A stretch of DNA of 64,000 nt from Catellatospora sichuanensis (GCF_007483665.1 NZ_VIQO01000023.1:1-64000), one strand, 5' to 3'; positions 1-9,218 are shown, numbered from the stretch's first letter. Notes: generated from the sequence alone by a model not told the origin. Made by a program: numbers and translations.

Positions 1-1001
1 GCCCGGCTGGCCGCCGCTGCGGCCTGCACCGAGACCCGCGCCGCCTGGGAGGCCATCTCGGCGGCGACCGCCGCGCGCTTGGCGTGCGCCGCGGCCAGCG
101 CGGTGTCGTCCCGCGCAGCCTCGGTGGCGGCGGCCGCCTCCTGCGCCGCACGGCGCGCCGCCTCGGCCGCTGCCTTGGCCCGCTCGCCCTCCTGCTTGGC
201 CTGCTGCGTCTCCTGCGCCGCGAGGTCTCCGGCGGCCTGCGCCTGGGCGAGGATGTCCGCGATCGTGGCGACCTCGTCGTCGCGGGCCGACGCGACGGCC
301 CAGCCGTAGGCCAGGAACGCCTCCATCGCCTCCGGCGTGCCCGTGTCCAGGGCCTTCTGCCCCGCCGCCCGCACCTGCGGGCCGCCCATGGCCATCGCCT
401 GGTTGACCCGCAGCCGCTGGTCGGTCTGCCACTGGACCTGCCAGCCCGTCTCCAGGAACACCCGCATCACGGCGGGATCCTCGGAGTCCAGCGCCTGCTG
501 CGCCGCCTGCTGCACCTGCGGTCCGCCGGAGGCTTTGAGCTGGTTGACCGACACCCGCGTGTCGATGTCCGTCGGCCCCTGCCACCCCGTGGTCAGGAAC
601 GCCTCGACAGCGCCGGAGTCCCCGGCGTCGGCCGCGGCCAGGGCCTGCTGCGCGGCGGTACGCACCGACGGGCCGCCATCGCCGATCACGCCGGCCACCG
701 TGTCGCGGGCGTCAGCCCGCTGCGCTTGCTGCCAGCCGCCGTTCAGGAACGCGAGCACCTGCGCGTCCCCGCCGAGCAGCGCGGTCGCGGCAGCGGCCCG
801 GACCTGCCCGCCGCCGCTGCGCCACGCCGACACCACGAACGTCCGGTCGGCGTACTCCGGTTCCTCGACCGCCTTCGCAGGCACGGCGTGCAGGAACCCC
901 GACGCCATGACCAGCGAGGTGAGCGCGGCGAGCACCCCGCGCGGCCTGCTCCGGCGTCGTCGATGCGACGAGGTGACGACCACCTCGGATGCCTGACTCA
1001 A
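1..1001 (-). CDS. ALF-repeat secreted protein, 3' end outside window
   Basis: Reading in from the left edge, 333 codons are visible and the C-terminus is missing. The TTG start at 1001 has a GGAGA ribosome site a few bases upstream. The N-terminus is Arg-rich (HRRRRSRPR) followed by a hydrophobic stretch and an Ala-x-Ala-like end, consistent with an export signal ending near residue 43. About four ~45-residue repeats follow, each with a VRAAA-type helix and an AFL..GW motif, typical of the actinobacterial ALF repeat. After them comes an Ala/Gln/Glu/Lys-rich segment that should form a long coiled coil. In the family such repeats often precede polymorphic-toxin or peptidase C-termini. That end is not visible here, so the function is unknown. 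Confidence 0.8.
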   Translation of the reverse strand, partial: MSQASEVVVTSSHRRRRSRPRGVLAALTSLVMASGFLHAVPAKAVEEPEYADRTFVVSAWRSGGGQVRAAAATALLGGDAQVLAFLNGGWQQAQRADARDTVAGVIGDGGPSVRTAAQQALAAADAGDSGAVEAFLTTGWQGPTDIDTRVSVNQLKASGGPQVQQAAQQALDSEDPAVMRVFLETGWQVQWQTDQRLRVNQAMAMGGPQVRAAGQKALDTGTPEAMEAFLAYGWAVASARDDEVATIADILAQAQAAGDLAAQETQQAKQEGERAKAAAEAARRAAQEAAAATEAARDDTALAAAHAKRAAVAAEMASQAARVSVQAAAAASR

Positions 1002-1702
1002 CGTGTTTCTCCGATCCCCCGTGGGAACTCGAACGGACACCGGCTGGCAGCCGCACGCCCGGATCCGGTGAGCCCGGATGCACATGACGTCGGCCGAACC
1101 GGCGTGATGGGTGAATCGCATGCGGCGGTCGGGGCCGCGTGCGTTGTCGGCACGCTGTGCGGCGGCCGAGACAAGGCCAGGGCATCGGAAGGATGCCGCT
1201 GGCTCTGGTCGTGCACAGCCCGTTGCGGATCCGCGGGCCGACCGATTGCCGCAGACGTCGGTGTCCGCGGACAGCGGTGGTCGGACAGATCGCGGGTCTC
1301 AGCGTGCGGCCGCTGGAACAGCGGCGGAATTCGCCGCGGGCCTGATCGGCCCGACTACCGGGACTGTGATGACATCATGTGCTGGTCACCGTCGGTGGCG
1401 TCACGACACGTAGCCGTGTTCGTCCTCTTCGGACGGAATGGTCCATGGCAGCAGATGGCTCAGCACCCACTATGTCCCCCCGTGGGATCGTAGTTACGGC
1501 AGTCGCACCCTAGAGATAGGACTGTGCCCCTGGCAAGAGTGCTCACCCTCGGTGGCCCCAAACCGGACAGTCCGATCTTTGCGGCGTGTCGCCGCTACCG
1601 TGGGTGACTGATCGGCGTGGCGGCAGTCCGGCCCGCCACGACCCGGCGCACGCGCGGCTGGTGGACTTGACAAAGGTGATCACCGTGGGGAGAGGATGCG
1701 GC
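1002..1702. other. Intergenic region without a recognised gene
   Basis: About 700 bases lie between the divergent ALF-repeat and GNAT genes. Open frames here are short and have no family signature. TTGACA at 1667-1672 is a possible -35 for the GNAT gene. I see no RNA gene or clear repeat. Confidence 0.5.
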
Positions 1703-2299
1703 GTGAGGACGACGCTTTCGACACCGCCCGCCATCCCCACCGGAACCCTCTCCGCCAGCCGGCAGCCAGTGCTTTCCGCCGCCGGTGAGCTGGTCCTGCG
1801 ACCCTGGGAAGCTGCCGACGCACCGGCCTTTCTCGCCGCCTACCTGGACCCGGAGATCCAGCACTGGCACACTCGCCAACCCGCGTCCGAGGAGCAGGTT
1901 CACGAGTGGTTCGAGCAGTATCGCCAGGCCTGGGCGCAGGAGACCGGCGCGAGCTGGGCGGTGACCCGCGGCGGCGGCGAGGTGCTCGGACGCATGGCCA
2001 TGGGGTCTTTGAATCTCGACGACGGTGTCGCGGGGTGCGCATACTGGGTGCTCCCGGCCGCCCGCGGAGCAGGTGTCGCCTCCCGTGCACTAGCGGCGCT
2101 GAGCACGTGGGCCCTGGGCGAGGCAGGTTTCCACCGGCTGCATCTCGATCACTCGACCCGCAACCACGCCTCCTGCCGGGTCGCCGTCAAGGCCGGGTTC
2201 CCCCTGGAGGGCACCAAGCGCAGCGACGCCATCCACTCCGACGGCCGGCACGACATGCACCTGCACGCCCGCATCCGAGGCGACGAGCTGCCCGCCTGA
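1703..2299 (+). CDS. GNAT-family N-acetyltransferase
   Basis: A protein of about 198 residues resembling the RimJ/RimL branch of GNAT acetyltransferases, which transfer acetyl from acetyl-CoA to an amine. It opens with the LVLRPWEAADAPAF strand-helix. It has the beta4 strand AYWVLP, then the pyrophosphate-binding region ARGAGVASRAL (variant of R/Q-x-x-G-x-G/A), and ends with a NHASCRVAVKAGF segment typical of the family. GTG at 1703 was chosen because GGGGAGAGG lies seven bases upstream; an in-frame start at 1586 gives a tail unlike the family. It converges on the membrane GH5 gene with an 11-base gap. The substrate cannot be told. Confidence 0.8.
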   Translation: MRTTLSTPPAIPTGTLSASRQPVLSAAGELVLRPWEAADAPAFLAAYLDPEIQHWHTRQPASEEQVHEWFEQYRQAWAQETGASWAVTRGGGEVLGRMAMGSLNLDDGVAGCAYWVLPAARGAGVASRALAALSTWALGEAGFHRLHLDHSTRNHASCRVAVKAGFPLEGTKRSDAIHSDGRHDMHLHARIRGDELPA

Positions 2300-2310
2300 T
2301 CAGGCGGCGG

Positions 2311-4944
2311 TCATCGGGTGACGGTGACCGTGTACGTGCCGCGAGCGCATCCGGTGATCTGCCAGCCGCCGGGGACCTTCGCCGACGCAGCGTCGTCGAC
2401 CCCCTGGGTGACGAGTCGGAGCGGCTCTTCACCAGGCACCCAGATGTCGAGTTCGCAGTTCACCTCGGCGGTGTCGACGGTCGCTCCGAACGTCAGGCCT
2501 CCGTCGCCCGGGTTCGCCACGAGCCGGTCGAGGCGGCCGGGGAACGCTCGTGGGTACGCCCTGGTCAAGGGCTGCGCGAAGCCTGCGGGCGGTGGGATCG
2601 CGGCACCGGTGACGCAGTCGATCCTGGCGAGGTTGCCCGAGGTCTTGGCGTCGGCGCCGGTTTCCGGCGATCCGCAGCCCTGCTTCCACACCCAGAAAGC
2701 GCCGCCGATGCCGAGCTGGTCCTGGGCCGCGCCGAAGCGCGCCACCTTCGCCCCGTCCACCGCCGGGTCGCCGAACCAGCCCCATTCGCCGGGCCAGTAC
2801 GCCGCGCCGTAGGACGCTGCTGCTCGCGCCGACACCGCCAGGTTCCGCTCGATCGAGGCGACCGTCAGCCCGAAGCTCTGATCCATCGAGATCGACTCGC
2901 TGTACGGGTGGGGCGCGAACACCAGCTGCCGGTCGCTGGTGAAGCCCGGCGGCGGCGTCACGTCGAAGGCCAGTCCTGACCAGAGCACGCTCGGTTCGAA
3001 GAAGACCAGGTGCGGGAAGCCCTGCCCGGCCCGTTCCGCGTCACGGATCGCGGTGATGGCGGCGTCGTAGTACCGGCCCAGCAGCAGTCCGGAGCTGATC
3101 GGCGGGTTCGCTCCGATGCCGGGCTCGTTGAGCAGGTCGTATCCGGCGACGGCCGGCTCGTCGGCGAACGCCCGCGCAACGTACGCCCAGGTGCGCACGA
3201 GCTCGCTCTGGATCCCGTCGCGGTCGGTGTAGAAGTTGCCGAACGCCGTCGCGACCGCCGGGGCGAGGTCGCGGGCCAGGAACTGGCAGTGCAGCGTCCC
3301 GTCGGTGATGGTCGCCCAGGCGGGCGCGCCGTCCCAGCCGGTGGTGGGGCTGGTGCCGCCGCCGCACTGCTCCCCCGGCCGGGCCAGGGCATTGCCCCAG
3401 GCGTCCTGGTGCATGTCCAGCACGACGTAGACACCGTGCGCCTTGGCCGACGCCACGGCCGTGCTGATCTGCTGAAGATAGGCCTGATTGAACTCCCCAC
3501 GCCGCGGCTCCAGCCGAGACCAGGACATCCCCAGCCGTACCACGTTGAAGCCCATGGCGGCGATCTGCGCGAAGTCGGCGTCGGTCAGCGGCTCGGTGGC
3601 CGGGACCGCAGGATCGCGCAGGTGGTAGTCGATCAGCTGGTTCACGTTGACGCCCCGCAGGATCACCTGACGGCCCGTGACGTCACCGATCGTGGGCAGG
3701 CCGCCGTCGTCCGCGGCGGGAAGCAGGTGCAGGCGCTGCAGGCCCGCGGACGCCGGCACCGGCGCGACCGGTTGCGGCCCGGGCACGGCAGCGGACCCGA
3801 TCAGCAGGGGCAGGGCCACCAGCAGCACGACCACCGGTGCGCCCACGGCCCACCGGCGCGGCCCGCGGAGCCGGACCGCGATTCGTGCCGGTCGCCACCG
3901 CCACGCCACACCCGCACCGATCGCACCGATCAGGCCGACCGCGGTGCCGTAGCCGAGGCCACTCCCGACGCTGAGCAAGGTCGTGCCGATCCACCAACTG
4001 TCCGGACCGGCGTCACGCAGCCCGGCCGACGGCAGCGCGGCGGCTACGGCACAGGCCACGCCGATGCCGAGACCGGCGACGGTGGAGGCCAGCCAGACGG
4101 TCGCGGCCACGGCCGGCGGCGTGTGGCGCACGAGCCGCTGCTGCAACGCACCGACCGTCGCGCCGAAGACACCGAGGAACACAGCCACTCCGCACACGTA
4201 GCCGACCGGACCGGCGGCGGCGCTGGGCGCCGGCAGTAGACCGGCGAACGCGTAGCCGACCGGCCCGCCCCGCCACCACGACGCGCCGAACGCGAGCGCC
4301 GCCAATGCCACCACCACGAACATGAGCGCCACGCAGACACCGACGGCGGACGCGGGCCGCTCGGTGTCGGGGTCGACGGCGTCCGGCCGGGGATCGGGGA
4401 ATACCTTGTCGGGTACGGCTGTGCCCGCATCCGAGGGGCCGAGCCGGTGAGCGAGCGCCGCCGCGGCGGCGACCAGCGGGCCGACCAGCAGGAACTTCAT
4501 CGCAGCGAATCCGCCGGTGGCGAAGGCGAACCGGAGTGCCGAGCCGGCAGACAGGTGCGGCCCGATCAGCGGGGTGGCGCTCACGAGCCCGGTCGCGGCG
4601 GTCGCCAGCGCGGCGGCGGCGACCACTGCGGCCCAGGTGACGAGGAAGACCCGCCATCCTGTCCGCTTCACCCGGCCGTCGCCGATCACGAGGATCGGCA
4701 CGGCTGCGGCGAGCAGCATGGTCGGCAGCCCGACCAGCAGCGGAGCCCAGCGGTAGACACCACCGGCGCCCATCAGCGGCAGACCGCGTCCGCTCACGGG
4801 CGCCAGCAGGCCGGAGGGGTCCCAGGCGGCGCCTGCGGCGACGATGAGAACCAGCGCCACGACCGTCCCGGCCGCAGCGCGGACGGCGGGGCTCCGCAGC
4901 CGCGAGTGCCGGGTCGTGGGCATCGGTGACGTCAGTACGCTCAT
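2311..4944 (-). CDS. Polytopic membrane protein fused to GH5 glycoside hydrolase
   Basis: An 877-residue protein. Residues 1 to about 390 carry roughly nine hydrophobic segments. A GH5 domain follows at about 420-790: RGVNVNQL near its start, DMHQDAWGN near 508, the acid/base motif LLNEPG near 608 and the nucleophile motif WPGEWGW near 720. The motif set resembles the endoglycoceramidase-like GH5 group (retaining beta-glycosidases on glycolipid or oligosaccharide substrates). The last ~80 residues look like a small beta-sandwich. The catalytic domain probably faces outward, held by the membrane part. ATG at 4944 has no strong ribosome site; ATG 4923 is an alternative. The fusion of a multi-span membrane module with GH5 is unusual, and the membrane part matches no family I recognise. 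Confidence 0.75.
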   Translation of the reverse strand: MSVLTSPMPTTRHSRLRSPAVRAAAGTVVALVLIVAAGAAWDPSGLLAPVSGRGLPLMGAGGVYRWAPLLVGLPTMLLAAAVPILVIGDGRVKRTGWRVFLVTWAAVVAAAALATAATGLVSATPLIGPHLSAGSALRFAFATGGFAAMKFLLVGPLVAAAAALAHRLGPSDAGTAVPDKVFPDPRPDAVDPDTERPASAVGVCVALMFVVVALAALAFGASWWRGGPVGYAFAGLLPAPSAAAGPVGYVCGVAVFLGVFGATVGALQQRLVRHTPPAVAATVWLASTVAGLGIGVACAVAAALPSAGLRDAGPDSWWIGTTLLSVGSGLGYGTAVGLIGAIGAGVAWRWRPARIAVRLRGPRRWAVGAPVVVLLVALPLLIGSAAVPGPQPVAPVPASAGLQRLHLLPAADDGGLPTIGDVTGRQVILRGVNVNQLIDYHLRDPAVPATEPLTDADFAQIAAMGFNVVRLGMSWSRLEPRRGEFNQAYLQQISTAVASAKAHGVYVVLDMHQDAWGNALARPGEQCGGGTSPTTGWDGAPAWATITDGTLHCQFLARDLAPAVATAFGNFYTDRDGIQSELVRTWAYVARAFADEPAVAGYDLLNEPGIGANPPISSGLLLGRYYDAAITAIRDAERAGQGFPHLVFFEPSVLWSGLAFDVTPPPGFTSDRQLVFAPHPYSESISMDQSFGLTVASIERNLAVSARAAASYGAAYWPGEWGWFGDPAVDGAKVARFGAAQDQLGIGGAFWVWKQGCGSPETGADAKTSGNLARIDCVTGAAIPPPAGFAQPLTRAYPRAFPGRLDRLVANPGDGGLTFGATVDTAEVNCELDIWVPGEEPLRLVTQGVDDAASAKVPGGWQITGCARGTYTVTVTR

Positions 4945-5147
4945 AGTGATCGCGAAGCGTAGTCCCCGCCGAGCGTCGGGCCTGCCCCCGGTTAGGCCGA
5001 TCGCGCGGCACCGTCACGTCCGTGTCCGCCGCTGAACGGCCGAGGTTCGCCGAAAGCCGCAACGGCCACGGACGCTTCCGCGGGCACCGGGTCGGCGGTC
5101 GGTCCCGGCCGCGGAATGTGGTCCCGGATCACCTCGTTGATCCTTGT

Positions 5148-5909
5148 ATGAGCGTTTCCACCGGCACGGGTACCCGGATTCGGATCGAGCACGGCGCCAA
5201 GCGCGTGCGCACGTACTTCAACGGCCAGGTCGTGGCCGACACGAGCAGACCTGTGCTCGTCTGGGAGGTGCCGTACTACCCGGCCTACTACATCCCGCTC
5301 GAGGATGTGCGCAGCGCGCTGCTCGAAGCCGCGGGCCGCACGGTTTCGTCGCCGGGTCTGGGCGAGGGCGAGTTGTACACCGTACGGGTCGGTGACCGTA
5401 CGGCCGTGGACGCGGCACTGCGCTACCAGCAGTCTCCTGTGGAAGAGCTTCGTGATCTCGTGCGGTTCGACTGGGCGGCCATGGACGCCTGGTTCGAGGA
5501 GGACGAGGAGGTCTACACGCACCCACGCGATCCGCACACCCGGGTGGACATCCTCGCCAGCTCGCGCCACGTACGCGTCGAGGTCGACGGGGTGACCGTG
5601 GCCGAGTCGCACCGGCCGACCGTGCTGTTCGAGACCGGCCTTCCGCCGCGCTTCTACCTGCCGAAGACCGACGTCCGGCTCGACCTGCTGGAGCCCACCG
5701 GCACGGTCACCCACTGCCCGTACAAGGGCCAGGCTGAATACTGGTCGGTGCGGGCCGGCGACACGGTGCACGATGACCTCGTGTGGTCGTACCGCACGCC
5801 GCTGCACGAGAGCCGGAAGGTCGAAGGGCTCGTCGCCTTCTACAACGAGAAGGTCGACCTCTATGTGGACGGTGTGCGGCAGAAACGACCCAGGACCAAG
5901 TTCAGCTGA
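5148..5909 (+). CDS. Double DUF427-domain protein
   Basis: 253 residues with two tandem DUF427 domains. The first has SRPVLVWEV then YYIPLEDV. The second has HRPTVLFETGLPPRFYLPKTDV followed by CPYKGQAEYWSV, the family hallmark. DUF427 is a small beta-barrel fold of unknown biochemical role, common in actinomycetes as one- or two-domain cytoplasmic proteins. There is no signal peptide. I chose ATG at 5148 because the domain begins just after it; a longer frame from 5022 adds an Arg-rich low-complexity tail. It is monocistronic, converging on the cell-wall hydrolase gene with a strong hairpin between them. Confidence 0.8.
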   Translation: MSVSTGTGTRIRIEHGAKRVRTYFNGQVVADTSRPVLVWEVPYYPAYYIPLEDVRSALLEAAGRTVSSPGLGEGELYTVRVGDRTAVDAALRYQQSPVEELRDLVRFDWAAMDAWFEEDEEVYTHPRDPHTRVDILASSRHVRVEVDGVTVAESHRPTVLFETGLPPRFYLPKTDVRLDLLEPTGTVTHCPYKGQAEYWSVRAGDTVHDDLVWSYRTPLHESRKVEGLVAFYNEKVDLYVDGVRQKRPRTKFS

Positions 5910-5942
5910 CGGCTGTCGGCACCGTCGGCGTGCCCGGTGTCC

Positions 5943-5970
5943 CCCGGGCCGCACAGGTGCGCGGCCCGGG
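5943..5970. terminator. Hairpin between convergent genes
   Basis: A perfect 10-bp stem (CCCGGGCCGC at 5943-5952 with GCGGCCCGGG at 5961-5970) and an 8-base loop lies between the stops of the DUF427 gene and the cell-wall hydrolase gene. It could serve both strands. There is no T-tract, as is usual in these genomes. Confidence 0.7.
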
Positions 5971-5987
5971 AGACGACGCGTTCCGGG

Positions 5988-8603
5988 TCAGACGACCAGG
6001 TTCGCCAGCGCCCGGTAGGTGTTCGGGCCGGGTACGCCGTCGACGGGGCCGGTGTAGCCGCCGGTCTGGGCGAGCCGCTGCAATGCGGTGTGGGTTCCCG
6101 GTCCCGGCACCCCGTCGATCAGGCCCGCGTAGCCCCAGCCTCGGAAGCAGGCCTGCAGGCCACGCCAGCTGTACGACCCGAGCACCCCGTCGGCCGGCCC
6201 GGTGTAGCCGCCGAGTTTGGCCAGACGCTGCATGGCGGCGTACGTGTTGGCGCCCGGGAGACCGTCGATCGGTCCGGTGTAGCCGAACCGCCGCAGCACG
6301 GTCTGCACGCCCTTCCAGCTGTTGACGCCCATCACGCCGTCGATCGGACCGGTGTAGCCCCCGGCGGTGGCGACGGTCTGCAGCGCCCGGTAGGTGTTGG
6401 CGCCCGGCGCTCCGTCCAGCGGCCCGGTGTAGCCGTATCCGCGCAGCACCGTCTGGACGCCCTTCCAGGTGTTGCCGCCGGGGACGCCGTCGATCACGCC
6501 GGTGTAGCCGCCCGCCTTGCCGATCTTCTGCAGTACCGTGCCGTCGGCGATCGAGATCGCGCCCGGGCCGCCGGCGGTCACGGTCAGGTAGGTCCGGACG
6601 GCGGCGTAGGTGTTCGGGCCGGGTACGCCGTCGACGGGGCCGGTGTAGCCGTAGTCGGCGGCCAGGCGCTGCAGCCCGGTGTACGTGTTCGGTCCCGGGA
6701 CGCCGTCGACGGGACCGGTGTAGTAGCCCTGGGCGAGGACGGTCTGCACGCCGCGCCAGCTGTTGGCGCCCATCACCCCGTCGATGGCGCCGGTGTAGCC
6801 GCCGCGCTGGGCGAGTTGCTGCAGGGTCGTCGCGTCCGCCGTCGAGATCGTCACGCTGCCGCCGGCCTGGGCGAGGTAGCCGCGCAGCCCGGCGTAGGTG
6901 TTGGGGCCGGGTACGCCGTCGATGGGGCCGGTGTAGCCGCCGCGCTGGGCCAGCCGCTGGATCCCCTGGTAGGTGTTGGTGCCAGGGACCCCGTCGACCG
7001 GGCCGCTGTACAGCCCGAGTTCCTTGATCAGGGTTTGCACGCCCTTCCAGCTGTTGGGGCCGAGCACGCCGTCGAGCGGGCCGACGTAGCCGCCGAGCTG
7101 TGCGACGCGTTGCAGGGTGAGGCCGTCGGACAGCGAGATGTCGGGCCCGGGGTCGGGGATCGGGTTCGGGCCCGGGGGCGGCAGGACCGCGGTGCCGAAC
7201 GCGTCCGGCTTGGCCACGTTCATGTCGATGGTGACGCCCTTGACCGACCCTGAACTGCTGAACTGGTGGATGGCCCAGGTGGGGTAGGCCGAGCCGATGC
7301 GGGGGCTGCCCGGGGCCATGTCGTAGTCGGCGATCCACAGCTTCGCGCCGGTCGCCTGGGTCTGCGCCCAGGTGCGCGAGGTGAGCAGCGCCGAGTAGGT
7401 GTACAGGAACGGGGTGGCGCCCAGCGCGGCCTTGACCGCGTTGATGAAGGCCGCGGTCTGCGCGTCGGTCCACACGGGACTGCCGTCGATGCCCTCGACG
7501 TCGATCATCAGCGGGTCGCCGGCACGGTAGTCGTGCAGGTTGGCCAGGAAGTAGGCGGCGTCGCCGGCCGCCGTACCCCAGCCGCTCATCCAGTAGTGGC
7601 CGACCAGGAAGCCGGCGGCCCGGGCCGCGTCGACCTCCCGGACGTAGTACGGCGAGGTGTAGGGCTGGTGGGTGCCGTCGTTGGAGCCGCCGGCCTTGAC
7701 GACGCAGAACCGGAACCCGGCGCTACGCGCGGCCAGGAAGTCCAGGTTCGCCTGGCTGGTGCCGACGTCGATGCCGTACACGAGGCTGCCGGCCGGCGGG
7801 GTCGGCGCCGGGCCGGGCGCGGGGGTGGTCGACGGCGGGTGCGATTGCAGCCAGCCGGTCACGCCGCGGATGGTGTTCGGGCCGAGGATGCCGTCCACCG
7901 GCCCGGTGTAGCCGCCGTCCTGGGCCAGGGACTGGATCGCGCGGTAGGTGTTGGTGCCGGGCATGCCGTCGACGGGGCCGGTGTAGCCGTAACCTTGGAC
8001 CGCGGTCTGCACGCCCTTCCAGCTGTTGACGCCCATGACGCCGTCGACCGGGCCGGTGTAGCCGCCGCGCTGGGCGAGGGTCTGCAGCACCCGCTGGTCG
8101 TCGGCGGTGAGCGTGTATCCCGACGGGGACGGGTTGTTGCCCGGCCCGGGGGTGCCCGCGTCGGCCATCCGGGAGCCGACGTTGTCCATGGTCCAGCCGA
8201 GGTAGATCAGGCCGGACAGCGCGTTGTAGCGGGCCACAGACTGGGTGCCGATGCAGTATCCGCCGGGCGCGAAGTCCTCGCCGCCGGACAGCTTCGACGA
8301 GGCCATCAGGCAGCGGGTGCCGCCGCCGTCAAGGTCGAGGGCGACGTGGCCGGGATCCGGGTCGCCGTGGTCGGCCCACCAGTGGAACGCGCCGCGGGGC
8401 GCGGCCGAGTAGTCCGTGTTGTCGGCTCCGGAGGCGGCGTACGCCTGGTATGCGGTGTCCGCCGAGTCGCTGAGCCCGCAGGCCCGGAACATCAGGGCCT
8501 GGCACATGCCGTTCCAGTTGTAGCCGTTGTAGAAGCCGCCACCACCGGCGGTCGTGACGTTGGCGCGGGCCCACTGCTCGGCCCCCGCGACGGTTCTCGT
8601 CAA
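5988..8603 (-). CDS. Two-domain cell-wall hydrolase (CHAP/NlpC-like plus GH25) with 16 binding-type repeats
   Basis: 871 residues. Residues 1-150 look like a papain-type CHAP/NlpC amidase-endopeptidase: Cys34 in WNGMCQAL and His86 in DPGHVAL are the likely catalytic pair. Three ~41-residue repeats (GGYTGPVDGVMG..NSWKGVQ type) follow. A GH25 lysozyme-like domain comes next, from about residue 272, with GIDVG, HYWMSGWG and the acidic MIDVEG motif near 367. Thirteen more repeats run to the C-terminus. The repeats resemble peptidoglycan-binding or bacteriocin-type modules with the core GPxDGxxG. The TTG start at 8603 has AAGGAG six bases upstream. There is no signal peptide, odd for a wall hydrolase; release by lysis or a non-Sec route is possible. 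Degradation of peptidoglycan is inferred. Confidence 0.8.
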   Translation of the reverse strand: MTRTVAGAEQWARANVTTAGGGGFYNGYNWNGMCQALMFRACGLSDSADTAYQAYAASGADNTDYSAAPRGAFHWWADHGDPDPGHVALDLDGGGTRCLMASSKLSGGEDFAPGGYCIGTQSVARYNALSGLIYLGWTMDNVGSRMADAGTPGPGNNPSPSGYTLTADDQRVLQTLAQRGGYTGPVDGVMGVNSWKGVQTAVQGYGYTGPVDGMPGTNTYRAIQSLAQDGGYTGPVDGILGPNTIRGVTGWLQSHPPSTTPAPGPAPTPPAGSLVYGIDVGTSQANLDFLAARSAGFRFCVVKAGGSNDGTHQPYTSPYYVREVDAARAAGFLVGHYWMSGWGTAAGDAAYFLANLHDYRAGDPLMIDVEGIDGSPVWTDAQTAAFINAVKAALGATPFLYTYSALLTSRTWAQTQATGAKLWIADYDMAPGSPRIGSAYPTWAIHQFSSSGSVKGVTIDMNVAKPDAFGTAVLPPPGPNPIPDPGPDISLSDGLTLQRVAQLGGYVGPLDGVLGPNSWKGVQTLIKELGLYSGPVDGVPGTNTYQGIQRLAQRGGYTGPIDGVPGPNTYAGLRGYLAQAGGSVTISTADATTLQQLAQRGGYTGAIDGVMGANSWRGVQTVLAQGYYTGPVDGVPGPNTYTGLQRLAADYGYTGPVDGVPGPNTYAAVRTYLTVTAGGPGAISIADGTVLQKIGKAGGYTGVIDGVPGGNTWKGVQTVLRGYGYTGPLDGAPGANTYRALQTVATAGGYTGPIDGVMGVNSWKGVQTVLRRFGYTGPIDGLPGANTYAAMQRLAKLGGYTGPADGVLGSYSWRGLQACFRGWGYAGLIDGVPGPGTHTALQRLAQTGGYTGPVDGVPGPNTYRALANLVV
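5991..7130 (-). repeat. Thirteen tandem ~41-codon repeats
   Basis: The 3' part of the wall-hydrolase gene is built from thirteen repeats encoding GYTGP(V/I/L)DG(V/M)(P/M)G and an NTYxxLQ or NSWxGVQ helix. Each starts about 120-125 bases after the last, with longer linkers after some. NSWKGVQT-type units alternate with NTY-type units, giving a higher-order pattern of two or three. Three further copies lie at about 7840-8110. Confidence 0.8.
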
Positions 8604-8687
8604 CTCGTGCTCCTTGTATCTGGCGCGGCGCGGCCGTCCGCCGGTCCACCGCTGCGGGAAGTTCGGAAACGGATGTAGTGACGCTGG

Positions 8688-9218
8688 TCAGACGACCGAA
8701 AGTCGGGCCGAGGCGAGGATCGTCTCCGAGCCGACCAGTTGTGCGCGCAGCACCGGCCGTGCCCCGAGCGCGGAGGTCGGCACGGCGCCGAGCCGCAGCC
8801 ACGGGTCAAGCTGCACGACCCCCGCGGCGTCGGTGTCGAGGTCCACGTATCCGAGCCGGCGCACCGGCTTGCGGCCCGGCGCCGCCTCAAACCACACGCT
8901 GCGGCCGACCGCGTGGAACTCGCTGATCGAGAACCGCACCCGGCGCCCGGCCAGCGGCAGGTGGCCTGCCGTGAGCGTGAACGCCACGCCGGACACGCCT
9001 CGCGCGGTCCGTCCCGGCGATCCGGCGACCGGCCACGTGTAGCCGCCCGCGGAGAACACGCCCTGCGTAGCCCCTCCGGACGGTGGCGGGCTCGCGGCGG
9101 CGGCCGCTGCCCCACCGGCCACCACCGGCAGCATCAGTCCGGGCAGCAGCGCCCCGGCCCCTTTGAGGACGGCACGGCGGGGCACTTCCCGCACGCCGCC
9201 ATCGATCGATTCTGGCAT
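8688..9218 (-). CDS. Tat-exported protein of unknown function
   Basis: 176 residues from ATG 9218, which has a near-perfect AAGGAGG six bases upstream; the longer in-frame start at 9482 is not needed. The N-terminus has a twin-arginine signal (VPRRAVLKGAG, then a hydrophobic stretch ending in Ala-rich residues). The mature part of about 130 residues is beta-rich (GVAFTLTAGHLPLAGRRVRFSI, RLGYVDLDTDAAG) and ends LSVV. It looks like a single Ig-like or beta-sandwich domain. No catalytic motif is seen and I do not recognise a family. It lies 84 bases upstream of the wall-hydrolase gene on the same strand, so the two may be co-transcribed. Confidence 0.7.
   Translation of the reverse strand: MPESIDGGVREVPRRAVLKGAGALLPGLMLPVVAGGAAAAAASPPPSGGATQGVFSAGGYTWPVAGSPGRTARGVSGVAFTLTAGHLPLAGRRVRFSISEFHAVGRSVWFEAAPGRKPVRRLGYVDLDTDAAGVVQLDPWLRLGAVPTSALGARPVLRAQLVGSETILASARLSVV

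Noticed and set aside
1586-1702. Upstream extension of the GNAT gene
   Set aside because: The extra 39 residues are not GNAT-like and GTG 1703 has a good ribosome site.
5022-5147. Upstream extension of the DUF427 gene
   Set aside because: Arg-rich low-complexity translation overlapping the promoter region; the domain starts after ATG 5148.
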